A stretch of DNA of 18,284 nucleotides from Deltaproteobacteria bacterium (GCA_013152945.1 JAADFL010000147.1:1-18284); one strand, 5' to 3'. Positions 7,823-14,497 are shown, numbered from the stretch's first letter. Notes: a model not told the origin generated them from the letters alone. Made by a program: numbers and translations.

Positions 7823-7850
7823 AAAATATCTTATTCCGACAAAATGTCAA
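7823..7850 (-). promoter_or_regulatory. Candidate sigma70-type promoter for hppA
   Basis: On the minus strand a perfect TTGACA (7850-7845) is followed after 16 nt by TATTTT (7828-7823). The predicted start is near 7816. This gives hppA a leader of about 275 nt unless the small ORF at 7544-7810 is translated. I saw no known riboswitch in the leader. Confidence 0.5.
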
Positions 7851-7928
7851 CGGGTTTCTGTATAAATGCATATTACAATGTTCCTTGCATCCTGTGAGTT
7901 CCTACCTGCAGTTAGCCGTACTCTCCTG

Positions 7929-7958
7929 TTGAAAACGATTTAGTTTGGCGTTTATATA
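7929..7958 (+). promoter_or_regulatory. Candidate promoter giving a leaderless HAD mRNA
   Basis: TTGAAA (7929-7934) and TATATA (7953-7958) with an 18-nt spacer. The expected transcription start (about 7965) coincides with the ATG at 7966, and no Shine-Dalgarno sequence precedes that ATG. A second -10-like TATAAA at 7861-7866 lacks a good -35. The rest of 7851-7928 shows nothing else recognisable. Confidence 0.4.
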
Positions 7959-7965
7959 TACCGTG

Positions 7966-8784
7966 ATGGACCAAACTTCAATATTTAAAGCAGCTTTTTT
8001 TGATGTTGACGGTACATTGGTGGATTCCCGGAGACGTTTGTCCATCCACACGGTCAGTGCCCTGAACAGGATGAGGATGCGTGGAATCGGCAAATCGCTG
8101 GCAACAGGAAGATCAATGATATCGGCCAGGTATTATGCAGAGGCAATTGAAGCGGATTTGCCGTTGATACTTTTCAACGGCGCCAGGGTTTATGACGCAA
8201 AATCCAGAGAGATAATTTATGAAAAACTGCTTCCGAAAGATGCAGCAATACTCGCAACAGAGCGGGCAAGGCAACTTGGATTACATGTAAATCTGTACAT
8301 TGACGAAGACCTGTATGTTTCCCAAATAAACGAATATGCCCTTGATTTTTGGGAAAAGGACGGGCTTAAACCCCGGCCTGTGGGCGACCTTGTAGCCTTC
8401 ATTGAAAAGCACAAGGATCCTGTGAAATTACTGTGTATCGGCAGTCCGGATATCTGCGATGAATTCAAGAGGCAAATGGACAAGGAGTCGAATCGAACGA
8501 ATGTGGTCAGGTCGGAACCTAATTATGTAGAAGTTCTGGGACATGATGTGAACAAGGGCAGGGCTCTCATGGAAGCAGTAGCTGCATGTGGCATGAAAAT
8601 CTCGGATGTGGTGGTATTCGGAGATGGCCCCAATGATGTGGAAATGCTGGAGATAGCAGGACTCGGAGTTGCTCCCGGGAATGCGAGGCCGGAGGCAAAG
8701 CGTGCAGCAGATATCGTCATCGGCTCAAATGATTCGGACGACCTTGGAAGATCTCTTATCGACATTTTCAAACTGGGGCCCTGA
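7966..8784 (+). CDS. Cof-type HAD-IIB phosphatase
   Basis: 272 residues. Motif I DVDGT at 13-17 (nucleophile D13, acid/base D15), motif II Thr/Ser in SLATGRS at about 50-56, a type IIB cap in the middle, a motif III Lys in HDVNKGRAL, and motif IV GDGPNDVEML from 219 (D220, D224) binding Mg2+. Such enzymes dephosphorylate sugar phosphates, flavin precursors or other small phosphates in the cytosol; the substrate cannot be told from sequence. The usual GDGxND with Glu or Tyr before N is Pro here. GTG at 7963 and TTG at 7945 are alternative starts; ATG 7966 keeps the typical short N-terminus. It may be co-transcribed with the mannosidase gene 100 bp downstream, though a large stem-loop lies between. 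Confidence 0.9.
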   Translation: MDQTSIFKAAFFDVDGTLVDSRRRLSIHTVSALNRMRMRGIGKSLATGRSMISARYYAEAIEADLPLILFNGARVYDAKSREIIYEKLLPKDAAILATERARQLGLHVNLYIDEDLYVSQINEYALDFWEKDGLKPRPVGDLVAFIEKHKDPVKLLCIGSPDICDEFKRQMDKESNRTNVVRSEPNYVEVLGHDVNKGRALMEAVAACGMKISDVVVFGDGPNDVEMLEIAGLGVAPGNARPEAKRAADIVIGSNDSDDLGRSLIDIFKLGP

Positions 8785-8785
8785 C

Positions 8786-8862
8786 AAAGGCCGGCCCAGA
8801 GGAGACCAAACGGTCCCATGTTGATCTGTTGATGCATGGGCATGCCGCCCCGGCCGGACTTT
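8786..8862 (+). promoter_or_regulatory. Large nested stem-loop between HAD and GH92 genes
   Basis: The outer arms AAAGGCCGGCC (8786-8796) and GGCCGGACTTT (8852-8862) pair over 11 positions with one mismatch. Inside, CCCATG (8815-8820) pairs with CATGGG (8835-8840). The structure fills nearly the whole intergenic region and ends 5 nt before the purine-rich GH92 ribosome-binding site. No T-run follows, so it is not a classic terminator; it may reduce read-through, stabilise RNA or control GH92 translation. Confidence 0.45.
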
Positions 8863-8884
8863 GAATGGGAGGAAGGAAGAATTG

Positions 8885-11191
8885 ATGGTCAAAGCGCAAA
8901 GACATGCCTATGCAAAGTTTTTCATAGTATTTTTGATTCTCTTGACATCCGGTTGCTTCGAAACCGTTGATCGTACAGATATTCAGGGATATTGCCCCAC
9001 CGGTAAAGATCTGGCCGCGTACGTAGATCCAATGATAGGAACCAAGGGAGCCGGGAACAGTCTGCCTTCAGCCCTGGTTCCACATGGAATGGTCAGGGTC
9101 GGACCGGATACGTTGAACGAAAATGGTAAGGTCGAAGCATATGCATACGAGAGCGAACGGATAGAGGGCTTCACTCACACGAATTGGCAGGGCCCCGGCG
9201 GCAGCGGCAATGGTTACAGCCAGATTCTGCTGATGCCGGTTTCCCAGGGTTTCAGTTCCGATGTTACGGCATGGTCATCGTCTTTTTCTCACCAGAAAGA
9301 GACGGCGGTTCCCGGGTATTATTCGGTCGAGTTGGATGATCCCGGGGTCCTGGCCGAAGTGTCCGCTACAAGCCATGCCGCCATGCACAGGTATACATTT
9401 TTAAAGCCGGGCAAGGGGATGGGAATAATATTGGATCTCGGTCATTCCCTTGGAGAGAGCAAGGGTGGTGAAGTGCGGGCCCTGGGCTCGAACGTTTTGA
9501 AGGGTTATGGCAAGTACAATGTCCATCCTTTAATCGACCTCTTGTTGAACCGCGGAAAGGGCCGGACAGGCGAGAGCACTGTATATTTTTACTTGGAAAC
9601 AGACCATCCCTTCGAATCCGTATCCACTTTCAAGAGGGAAAAAGACACGGCCAGGCTCGAAATCGGATCTGTTTATTCGTCCGGACCGTGGATCGGGGCG
9701 TTCATGGATTTTGGGAAAACAGGATTCAACCAGGTGAACATCAAGATAGGCATTTCCCTGATTAGTGAAGAACAGGCAAGGAAGAACATGGAACAGGAGA
9801 TTGGAAGCAAGAATCTCGACCAGGTGGCTGACATGGCAAGGGCCAGGTGGAACTGCATTTTGAACAGGGTCGAGGTCGAAGGTGGAAGCAAGGAGCAAAA
9901 GACCATGTTCTACACATCGTTGTATAGATCATCAATGCAGCCTGCAGACTATACCGAGGCAGGTGGAGTGTTTTTCAGTGCAGCAGACCAGATTGGAGAT
10001 GTATTCAAGGCGGATCCCGGTCATTCTTTCTATACAGATGACTGGTGCGCCTGGGATACATTCAGAACATCAAGGCCCTTGGCTACGCTGATCGAGCCGA
10101 ACAGGGTCGCAGATGTCGTTACATCTTACCTGCACTTGTTCGAGCAGGGAGGCTGGCTTCCAAAGTGTCCATGGCAGGCGGCAGGGTACTCCAGGGTGAT
10201 GATAGGCAATCACGGCGTATCGATAATTGCGGATGCCCTTGCCAAGGGCCTGGATTCTTTCGACCATTCATTGGCTTGGCAAGCCCTTTATAAAGAAGCC
10301 ATGGAAGATAACGAGGAAGACCACTACCGGGGACTCTGCGGTTATGCAAACCTTGGAACCACCAAAGAATACGTGGGAAAAGGATATGTTTCCCACGAGT
10401 GTGACATCGCCCAGTCTGCATCCATGACCTTGGAGTATGCATACGACGATTGGTGCACGGCCCGGGCCGCACACACCCTTGGCCTGGACGACATGGAGGT
10501 TTTGTTCAACAATAGAGCAAAGAACTATACAAACCAGTGGAACCCGAAGACCGGCTTCATGCAGGGGAGACACCAGGACGGTTCCTTTGTTCAGCCCTTT
10601 GATCCGGCCGATCTTGGCGATACGAACGACTTTTGCGAGGCGTCGAGTTGGATATATACGTTCTTCGTACCTCACGATGTGCAGGGACTGGCGGCACTGA
10701 TGGGAGGTAGAAAGGCGTTCCTGGACAAGTTGAACGCATTCTTTCAAAGCGGCCAGTTCGATATATCCAATGAGCCCAGCTTTCATATCCCGTTTTTCTA
10801 TGCACAGATGGGAAAACCGCAGGAAACTGCAAGGCTCGTGGATGGCATATTGAACGGCTCCTTTCACGCCGGCCCGGACGGACTTCCTGGAAACGATGAT
10901 TCAGGTGCCACGAGTGCATGGTACGTATTGGCGTCCATGGGCCTGTACCCTGTGGCGCCGGGAGATGGGATGTACCAGGTGTCGCCTCCATCCTTTAGCA
11001 GTTTGACCATACACCTGGATCCGCGGGTTTACGGCAATAGAGACTTTACAATCAGGCTTGAGCAGGATGATTCGCTTGAGCCTGGTGAAATACAGGCGTA
11101 CTTGAATCACGAGAGACTTAAAAATTTGCAGATAAGCCATTTTCAAATAATTAAGGGAGGAGAACTGGTTATTAGGGAAAACTATTGGTAG
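8885..11191 (+). CDS. GH92 alpha-mannosidase lipoprotein
   Basis: 768 residues. The N-terminus KFFIVFLILLTSGC is a lipoprotein signal with the modified Cys at 24, so the enzyme is exported and lipid-anchored. GH92 hallmarks: YVDPMIGTKGAGN from about 46, SALVPHGMVRVGPD, DDWCAWDTFR in the catalytic barrel, NEPSFHIPFFY with the likely general acid E630, and GLPGNDDSGATSAWYV with D671/D672 in the catalytic-base region, followed by GLYPVAPG. Family members are Ca2+-dependent exo-acting alpha-mannosidases that trim mannose from N-glycans, yeast mannan or similar polymers. The usual CGQMSAW reads SGATSAW here. The ATG at 8885 is chosen for its GGAGGAAGG about 8 nt upstream; a TTG at 8861 would put eight extra residues before the signal peptide. 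No other glycan genes are nearby except the HAD phosphatase. Confidence 0.95.
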   Translation: MVKAQRHAYAKFFIVFLILLTSGCFETVDRTDIQGYCPTGKDLAAYVDPMIGTKGAGNSLPSALVPHGMVRVGPDTLNENGKVEAYAYESERIEGFTHTNWQGPGGSGNGYSQILLMPVSQGFSSDVTAWSSSFSHQKETAVPGYYSVELDDPGVLAEVSATSHAAMHRYTFLKPGKGMGIILDLGHSLGESKGGEVRALGSNVLKGYGKYNVHPLIDLLLNRGKGRTGESTVYFYLETDHPFESVSTFKREKDTARLEIGSVYSSGPWIGAFMDFGKTGFNQVNIKIGISLISEEQARKNMEQEIGSKNLDQVADMARARWNCILNRVEVEGGSKEQKTMFYTSLYRSSMQPADYTEAGGVFFSAADQIGDVFKADPGHSFYTDDWCAWDTFRTSRPLATLIEPNRVADVVTSYLHLFEQGGWLPKCPWQAAGYSRVMIGNHGVSIIADALAKGLDSFDHSLAWQALYKEAMEDNEEDHYRGLCGYANLGTTKEYVGKGYVSHECDIAQSASMTLEYAYDDWCTARAAHTLGLDDMEVLFNNRAKNYTNQWNPKTGFMQGRHQDGSFVQPFDPADLGDTNDFCEASSWIYTFFVPHDVQGLAALMGGRKAFLDKLNAFFQSGQFDISNEPSFHIPFFYAQMGKPQETARLVDGILNGSFHAGPDGLPGNDDSGATSAWYVLASMGLYPVAPGDGMYQVSPPSFSSLTIHLDPRVYGNRDFTIRLEQDDSLEPGEIQAYLNHERLKNLQISHFQIIKGGELVIRENYW

Positions 11192-11210
11192 CCTTTCCAG
11201 GGCAGTGGCC

Positions 11211-11855
11211 CTAATGCAGGACCAGACCCTTGATTTCTTCTATGCCCATGCGTTCCACGAAATGGGCCATGCGTTCTCTGCCTTCGGCTTTTTCTACATA
11301 CAGGCTCAGGATTTTCCTGGTCAGTTCCAGAACTTGTTTTTTTGTAATGTTTTTTGCAACAACATCCCCGGTTCTGGGTTTGCGCGTGGAGCTGCCGCCT
11401 ATAATAAGAGTCCAACCGCTCTTTTTCCCAACTACGCCGATATCTCTTACAAAGCTTTCTCCGCAACAGAGAGGGCAACCGGAAATGCCGACCTTGAGCT
11501 TTGCCGGGAGTTCGATATCGAGGAAAGAACTCTCCATGTCTCTCGCTAGGTCGATTGAGTCCTGGACTCCGAATTTGCATACGGTAATTCCGGGACAAGC
11601 CTGGACATAGTGCAGACATGGTTCTACTGCTTCTCCGATTTCAATTGAGAGATCGTTGATTGCAGGTTTTAGGTCCTGCTCCTTGAGGCCGACCAGTGCG
11701 ATTCTTTGACCTGATGTAATCTTGACAATCGGGATATCGTATTTTCGTGTTACCTTGGCTACACTCTCCAGAATCTCTGCACTTAACATTCCTGCAGGTG
11801 TTTTGGTTACAATCGCATAGGTCTCTTTATCTCTTTGTAAAATAGCGCCTTTCAT
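11211..11855 (-). CDS. Small siroheme/[4Fe-4S] sulfite or nitrite reductase-like protein
   Basis: 214 residues. An N-terminal ferredoxin-like half (TPAGMLSAEILESVAKVTRK, ITSGQRIALVGL) is followed by the siroheme-[4Fe-4S] signature C87-x5-C93 (CPGITVC) and C127-x3-C131 (CPLCC). Full-length sulfite and nitrite reductases have two such halves; this single-unit size matches the small assimilatory-type low-spin sulfite reductase of Desulfovibrio. C130 is an extra Cys within the second motif. The physiological reaction of this group is unclear, and no siroheme or sulfate genes are close by. Start ATG 11855 has GGAG at 11863-11866, 7 nt away, within a tandem repeat. Upstream on the same strand is the LDDDD-repeat gene, probably co-transcribed. 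The 3' end faces the GH92 gene with 19 bp between. Confidence 0.85.
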   Translation of the reverse strand: MKGAILQRDKETYAIVTKTPAGMLSAEILESVAKVTRKYDIPIVKITSGQRIALVGLKEQDLKPAINDLSIEIGEAVEPCLHYVQACPGITVCKFGVQDSIDLARDMESSFLDIELPAKLKVGISGCPLCCGESFVRDIGVVGKKSGWTLIIGGSSTRKPRTGDVVAKNITKKQVLELTRKILSLYVEKAEGRERMAHFVERMGIEEIKGLVLH

Positions 11856-11908
11856 TGTATTTCTCCGTTCATTTCTCCGTTCATTTCTCCGTTCGTTTCT
11901 CCGTTCAC
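11852..11908 (-). CDS. Short upstream ORF made of the tandem repeat
   Basis: GTG at 11908 opens an 18-codon frame encoding VNGETNGEMNGEMNGEIQ; its TGA (11854-11852) overlaps the ATG of the reductase gene. Two internal in-frame ATGs (11884 and 11872) each have a GGAG just upstream. Because the repeat is 12 bp, gain or loss of a unit would not change the frame. It may be a coupling leader or merely a by-product of the repeats; translation is not shown. Confidence 0.3.
   Translation of the reverse strand: MNGETNGEMNGEMNGEIQ
11859..11906 (-). repeat. Four tandem 12-bp repeats carrying a Shine-Dalgarno core
   Basis: Minus-strand unit GAACGGAGAAAT occurs four times without gaps (11859-11870, 11871-11882, 11883-11894, 11895-11906). 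The last-listed copy has one change (AAAC for AAAT). Every copy contains GGAG; the copy nearest the reductase gene provides its ribosome-binding site. Confidence 0.9.
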
Positions 11909-11944
11909 GGTTCTTTCGCTATTCGCAAGTAACGGGGTCCTGAG

Positions 11945-12445
11945 CTAATCATTTTCATCATCGTCGAGGTCATCATCGTCGAGGTCATCATCGTCGAGGT
12001 CATCATCATCGAGATCATCATCATCGAGGTCATCATCGTCTAGGTCTCTCTCTGAAGCAATGCCTTCCTCAATGACCTCTCCCCTTATTTTTGCAACGGT
12101 TTTCCAATCCCCGGCCATCCTGAATGCCTCCTCGGCAGACAGCTTCTTGCCCATCTCGAGTGCATTCTTGCCCAAATCTTTCCACTCTCCAGGGTCGGGC
12201 TCTGTTTCAAGGTTTTTCAAGACCTGTTTGAGCAAGACCGGATCCGCTTCTTCCACTGCCTTTTTCCTGATTTTTTTAAGGCCCTCAGGGTTACCGGCCT
12301 TAAGGAAGAAATCGAGGGCGTCGTACAGTTGGCCTGCCTCCAGGAAGGTTTGTCCGGCTTGGGCAAGATTCTCTACAGAAGATTTCTTGCCGAACAGCAG
12401 CTTTCTTTTTTGCTTGAAATTCAAGAGCCTGTTTTTTTCTCCCAT
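11945..12445 (-). CDS. Hypothetical helical-repeat protein with LDDDD tail
   Basis: 166 residues. A basic N-terminus (KNRLLNFKQKRKLLFGKK) is followed by paired helices resembling TPR-like repeats (NLAQAGQTFLEAGQLYDALD, FFLKAGNPEGLKKI, then WKDLGKNALEMGKKLSAEEA and FRMAGDWKTVAKIRGEV). Residues 135-163 are five perfect LDDDD pentads plus LDDD. No signal peptide, so probably cytosolic. I recognise no specific family; an acidic tail next to a basic head could bind a basic partner or Ca2+, but that is speculation. ATG 12445 has GGAGG at 12450-12454, 4 nt away. A strong promoter-like element and a 5' hairpin lie just upstream; the reductase gene follows after 89 bp. Confidence 0.75.
   Translation of the reverse strand: MGEKNRLLNFKQKRKLLFGKKSSVENLAQAGQTFLEAGQLYDALDFFLKAGNPEGLKKIRKKAVEEADPVLLKQVLKNLETEPDPGEWKDLGKNALEMGKKLSAEEAFRMAGDWKTVAKIRGEVIEEGIASERDLDDDDLDDDDLDDDDLDDDDLDDDDLDDDEND
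11957..12043 (-). repeat. 15-bp tandem repeat coding LDDDD
   Basis: About six 15-bp units encode Leu plus four Asp within the C-terminus of the preceding gene. Units differ by GAC/GAT exchanges, and one Leu codon is CTA instead of CTC. The 15-bp period keeps the frame if copy number changes. Confidence 0.9.
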
Positions 12446-12455
12446 GTTTCCTCCA

Positions 12456-12504
12456 CGGCTGTTTTCAGCCGATCCAGCATAACTCTACCGGATTACGTTG
12501 CCAA
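12456..12504 (-). promoter_or_regulatory. Promoter plus 5'-terminal hairpin of the LDDDD-repeat gene
   Basis: Minus strand: TTGGCA (12504-12499), 17-nt spacer, TATGCT (12481-12476), matching consensus at 5 and 4 positions. The expected start (about 12470) coincides with a perfect hairpin CGGCTG-n4-CAGCCG (12456-12471) that leads directly into the GGAGG site. A hairpin at the very 5' end commonly stabilises mRNA. Confidence 0.5.
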
Positions 12505-12534
12505 GGCCGGTATGAATGTAATAGATTCTTTTCC

Positions 12535-12933
12535 ATGAAACGTTTATTGCAGGGATTTTTAGCGTGTACTTTCCTGCCCTGTGTTTTGGGATGTGTAGCA
12601 GGGGGGCCTCTCGAGGGTAGCCAAAAGGTCCTTGCAGGAACCTGGATCTCGCCGAGCGGTGCAAAGCTGGTGGTTAGGTTGGATGGAACCTGCGACTATC
12701 TGTCAAAGGCTGAAAAAGTCAAGGATGGTACGTTGATCATAATTCCGGAAGGCTCCGGAGGCACGATGAGGTGTAGGAAATTTCTGGGTGGCGTAAGCCT
12801 GGTCGTGGACAGGTGGCCGGTGAACGATTTCCGCGGGAAGATTGCGAGGACCTACATAACTCTTTCAGGAGTGGAATATACCAAGAGAGTTCTCGGGAAG
12901 GAAAAAATCAACCAGAAAGAGAAAAAGAGGTGA
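12535..12933 (+). CDS. Small hypothetical lipoprotein
   Basis: 132 residues. MKRLLQGFLACTFLPCVLGC is a lipoprotein signal with lipobox VLGC (Cys at 20). The mature part (LAGTWISPSGAKLVVRLDGT, then DGTLIIIPEG, LVVDRWPVNDFRGKIA and TYITLSGVEYTK) has the alternating beta pattern of small lipocalin-like 'GTW...DGT' periplasmic domains and ends in a Lys/Glu-rich tail. I know no specific function. It ends 2 nt before the trpS start, so the two are very likely translated from one mRNA, although their roles are unrelated. There is no clear Shine-Dalgarno before ATG 12535. A TTGCCA (12498) and TAGATT (12522) with 18-nt spacing would place the transcript start at the ATG. Confidence 0.75.
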   Translation: MKRLLQGFLACTFLPCVLGCVAGGPLEGSQKVLAGTWISPSGAKLVVRLDGTCDYLSKAEKVKDGTLIIIPEGSGGTMRCRKFLGGVSLVVDRWPVNDFRGKIARTYITLSGVEYTKRVLGKEKINQKEKKR

Positions 12934-12935
12934 GC

Positions 12936-13907
12936 ATGAGAATTCTTTCAGGCGTGCAGCCCAGCGGCAAACTCCACCTGGGTAACTATTTCGGTGCAAT
13001 AAAACAACACCTTCAACTACAGGAAGAAGGCGAGGCCTTTTACTTCATCGCAGACTACCATGCTCTGACTACGGTCCATGACAAGAAGGCTGTCGAAGAG
13101 TACACGATGGAGGTGGCGATAGCTTATCTTGCACTGGGAATCGATCCCAATAAGGTGGTTTTCTTCAGGCAATCCGATGTGCCCGAGGTTTGCGAACTTG
13201 CCTGGTTGCTTGGTTGCACGATAGGGTTGGGATTGCTTGAACGTGCACACTCATACAAAGACAAGATTGCAAAGGGTATAAAGCCTTCTTTCGGCTTGTT
13301 TGCGTATCCCGTGCTGATGGCGGCTGACATACTGGCGTACAAGAGTGATGTGGTACCGGTCGGCAAGGACCAGGTTCAGCACGTTGAAATGACCCAGGAC
13401 ATGGCACAGGCTTTCAATTACAGGTATGGAGAGGTGTTCAAAAGGCCTGAAGCAAAGCTTTCAAAGTCAGCCAGGGTTCCGGGCATAGACGGCCAAAAGA
13501 TGAGTAAAAGCTATGGCAATACAATAGAAATCTTTGCCTCGAAAAAAGACCTCAAGAAATCCGTCATGCGTATAGTAACCGATTCCAAGCCTCTCGGAAG
13601 TTCCTTGGACCCGGATTCATGCAATGTGTTCAAGCTTTATTCCCTGTTTGCAGGCAAGGAAGAGAGAACACAAATGGATGAGACATACAGGTCCGGCGAA
13701 ATAGGGTACGGTGATGCGAAAAAAAAGCTTCTCCTTAAGATTGAGGAGTATTTCAGTGAGGCAAGAGACAGGAGAGAAGATCTGCTAAAAAGACCGGATT
13801 TCGTCCAGGATGTGCTCCGCCAGGGTGCAAGGAAGGCCAGGGAGACAGCGTTTAAAACCGTGCAGGAGGCCAGGGATGCGGTCGGGCTCGGACCAAGGAT
13901 TTTCTGA
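12936..13907 (+). CDS. trpS: Tryptophanyl-tRNA synthetase
   Basis: 323 residues, normal for bacterial TrpRS. Class I signatures: PSGKLHLGN at 9-17 (HIGH-type) and GQKMSKSYGN with KMSKS at 188-192. Tryptophan-pocket segments FGLFAYPVLMAADILAY and VPVGKDQVQHVE are present. The enzyme charges tRNA-Trp in the cytosol. The true start is ATG 12936, with AGAGG at 12926-12930 five nt upstream; the frame stays open upstream but that part overlaps the lipoprotein gene. It is followed by a possible terminator and the convergent guanylate kinase gene. Confidence 0.98.
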   Translation: MRILSGVQPSGKLHLGNYFGAIKQHLQLQEEGEAFYFIADYHALTTVHDKKAVEEYTMEVAIAYLALGIDPNKVVFFRQSDVPEVCELAWLLGCTIGLGLLERAHSYKDKIAKGIKPSFGLFAYPVLMAADILAYKSDVVPVGKDQVQHVEMTQDMAQAFNYRYGEVFKRPEAKLSKSARVPGIDGQKMSKSYGNTIEIFASKKDLKKSVMRIVTDSKPLGSSLDPDSCNVFKLYSLFAGKEERTQMDETYRSGEIGYGDAKKKLLLKIEEYFSEARDRREDLLKRPDFVQDVLRQGARKARETAFKTVQEARDAVGLGPRIF

Positions 13908-13911
13908 CAGG

Positions 13912-13933
13912 ATTGCTATATCATAGTAATTTT
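13912..13933 (+). terminator. Weak intrinsic terminator after trpS
   Basis: ATTGCTAT (13912-13919) and ATAGTAAT (13923-13930) form an 8-bp stem with one G-U pair and a 3-nt loop, followed by TTTT (13930-13933). It is AT-rich and hence weak, but lies exactly between the convergent trpS and gmk-like genes. Confidence 0.4.
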
Positions 13934-13942
13934 AGCGTACTT

Positions 13943-14497
13943 CTATTTCCTCAGTGATTCGGCGATGGTTGATATCACGCCATCGAGTTTGCCGTCGTCG
14001 TTGTCCAGAACCATGTCATATTTCGGTGCATAGGAAAAAGCAAGCCTGGCATTTTCGAGTCTCTCCGCGATTTGTTCTTCTGTGGATGTCCCCCTCTTTC
14101 GCAGCCTGCGTTCGATCGTGTCTATTGGTACGGTAAGCAGTATACCGAAGGCCTCGGGCAAAGCCTGCTTTACCATGTCAAACCTGCCCAGGTCGATCAG
14201 GGCCAGGACAAAGTCGTGTCGAGACAGTAGATCCAGTGTTTCCTTCCTGGGCAGGCCGTAACTCATGCCGAACAGGTAATCCTTGTGCTCTATGAACTTT
14301 CCGGTTTCGACCATGTGTCTGAACTTGTCCTGGGTGACAAAGTGATAGTTGTCCTCTGCCTCGTCCCCCGGTCTTGGAGCCCTTGTGGTGTATCTCTTTG
14401 CGAACGCGGTATCCAGGCCCGGCAATTGAAGGATATGACGCACTACAGTCGATTTTCCGGAACAACTGGCCCCGTCGATAACGATAAGCCTTCCCAA
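13943..14497 (-). CDS. gmk: Guanylate kinase family protein
   Basis: 184 residues. P-loop GASCSGKS at 9-16; GMP-site residues align with guanylate kinase: TTRAPRPG with R39 and R42, Y51 in NYHFV, E70 in GKFIEHKDY, S79-Y80 in SYGLP. Lid region RRLRKRGTSTEEQIAERL at 130-147, then YDMVLDNDD. It would convert GMP to GDP in nucleotide metabolism. Differences from the usual pattern: SYGLP for YYGT/SP, and IDLGRF where canonical enzymes have DxxxQG. It could therefore be a divergent paralogue. The start is TTG at 14497 with AGGAGG at 14507-14512, 9 nt away; no in-frame ATG exists nearby. It is transcribed divergently from yhbY. Confidence 0.8.
   Translation of the reverse strand: MGRLIVIDGASCSGKSTVVRHILQLPGLDTAFAKRYTTRAPRPGDEAEDNYHFVTQDKFRHMVETGKFIEHKDYLFGMSYGLPRKETLDLLSRHDFVLALIDLGRFDMVKQALPEAFGILLTVPIDTIERRLRKRGTSTEEQIAERLENARLAFSYAPKYDMVLDNDDGKLDGVISTIAESLRK

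Noticed and set aside
7548-7965. tRNA, riboswitch or c-di-GMP-type aptamer in the hppA/HAD gap
   Set aside because: Read on both strands; no cloverleaf, CCA end or known aptamer core was found.
10268-10867. 199-codon open frame antisense to the GH92 gene
   Set aside because: Covers the conserved GH92 catalytic region in antisense and shows no start signal or motif.
11199-11212. AGGGC-n4-GCCCT hairpin between GH92 and the reductase gene
   Set aside because: Only a 5-bp stem, no T-run on either strand, and it overlaps the reductase stop codon; too weak to call a terminator.
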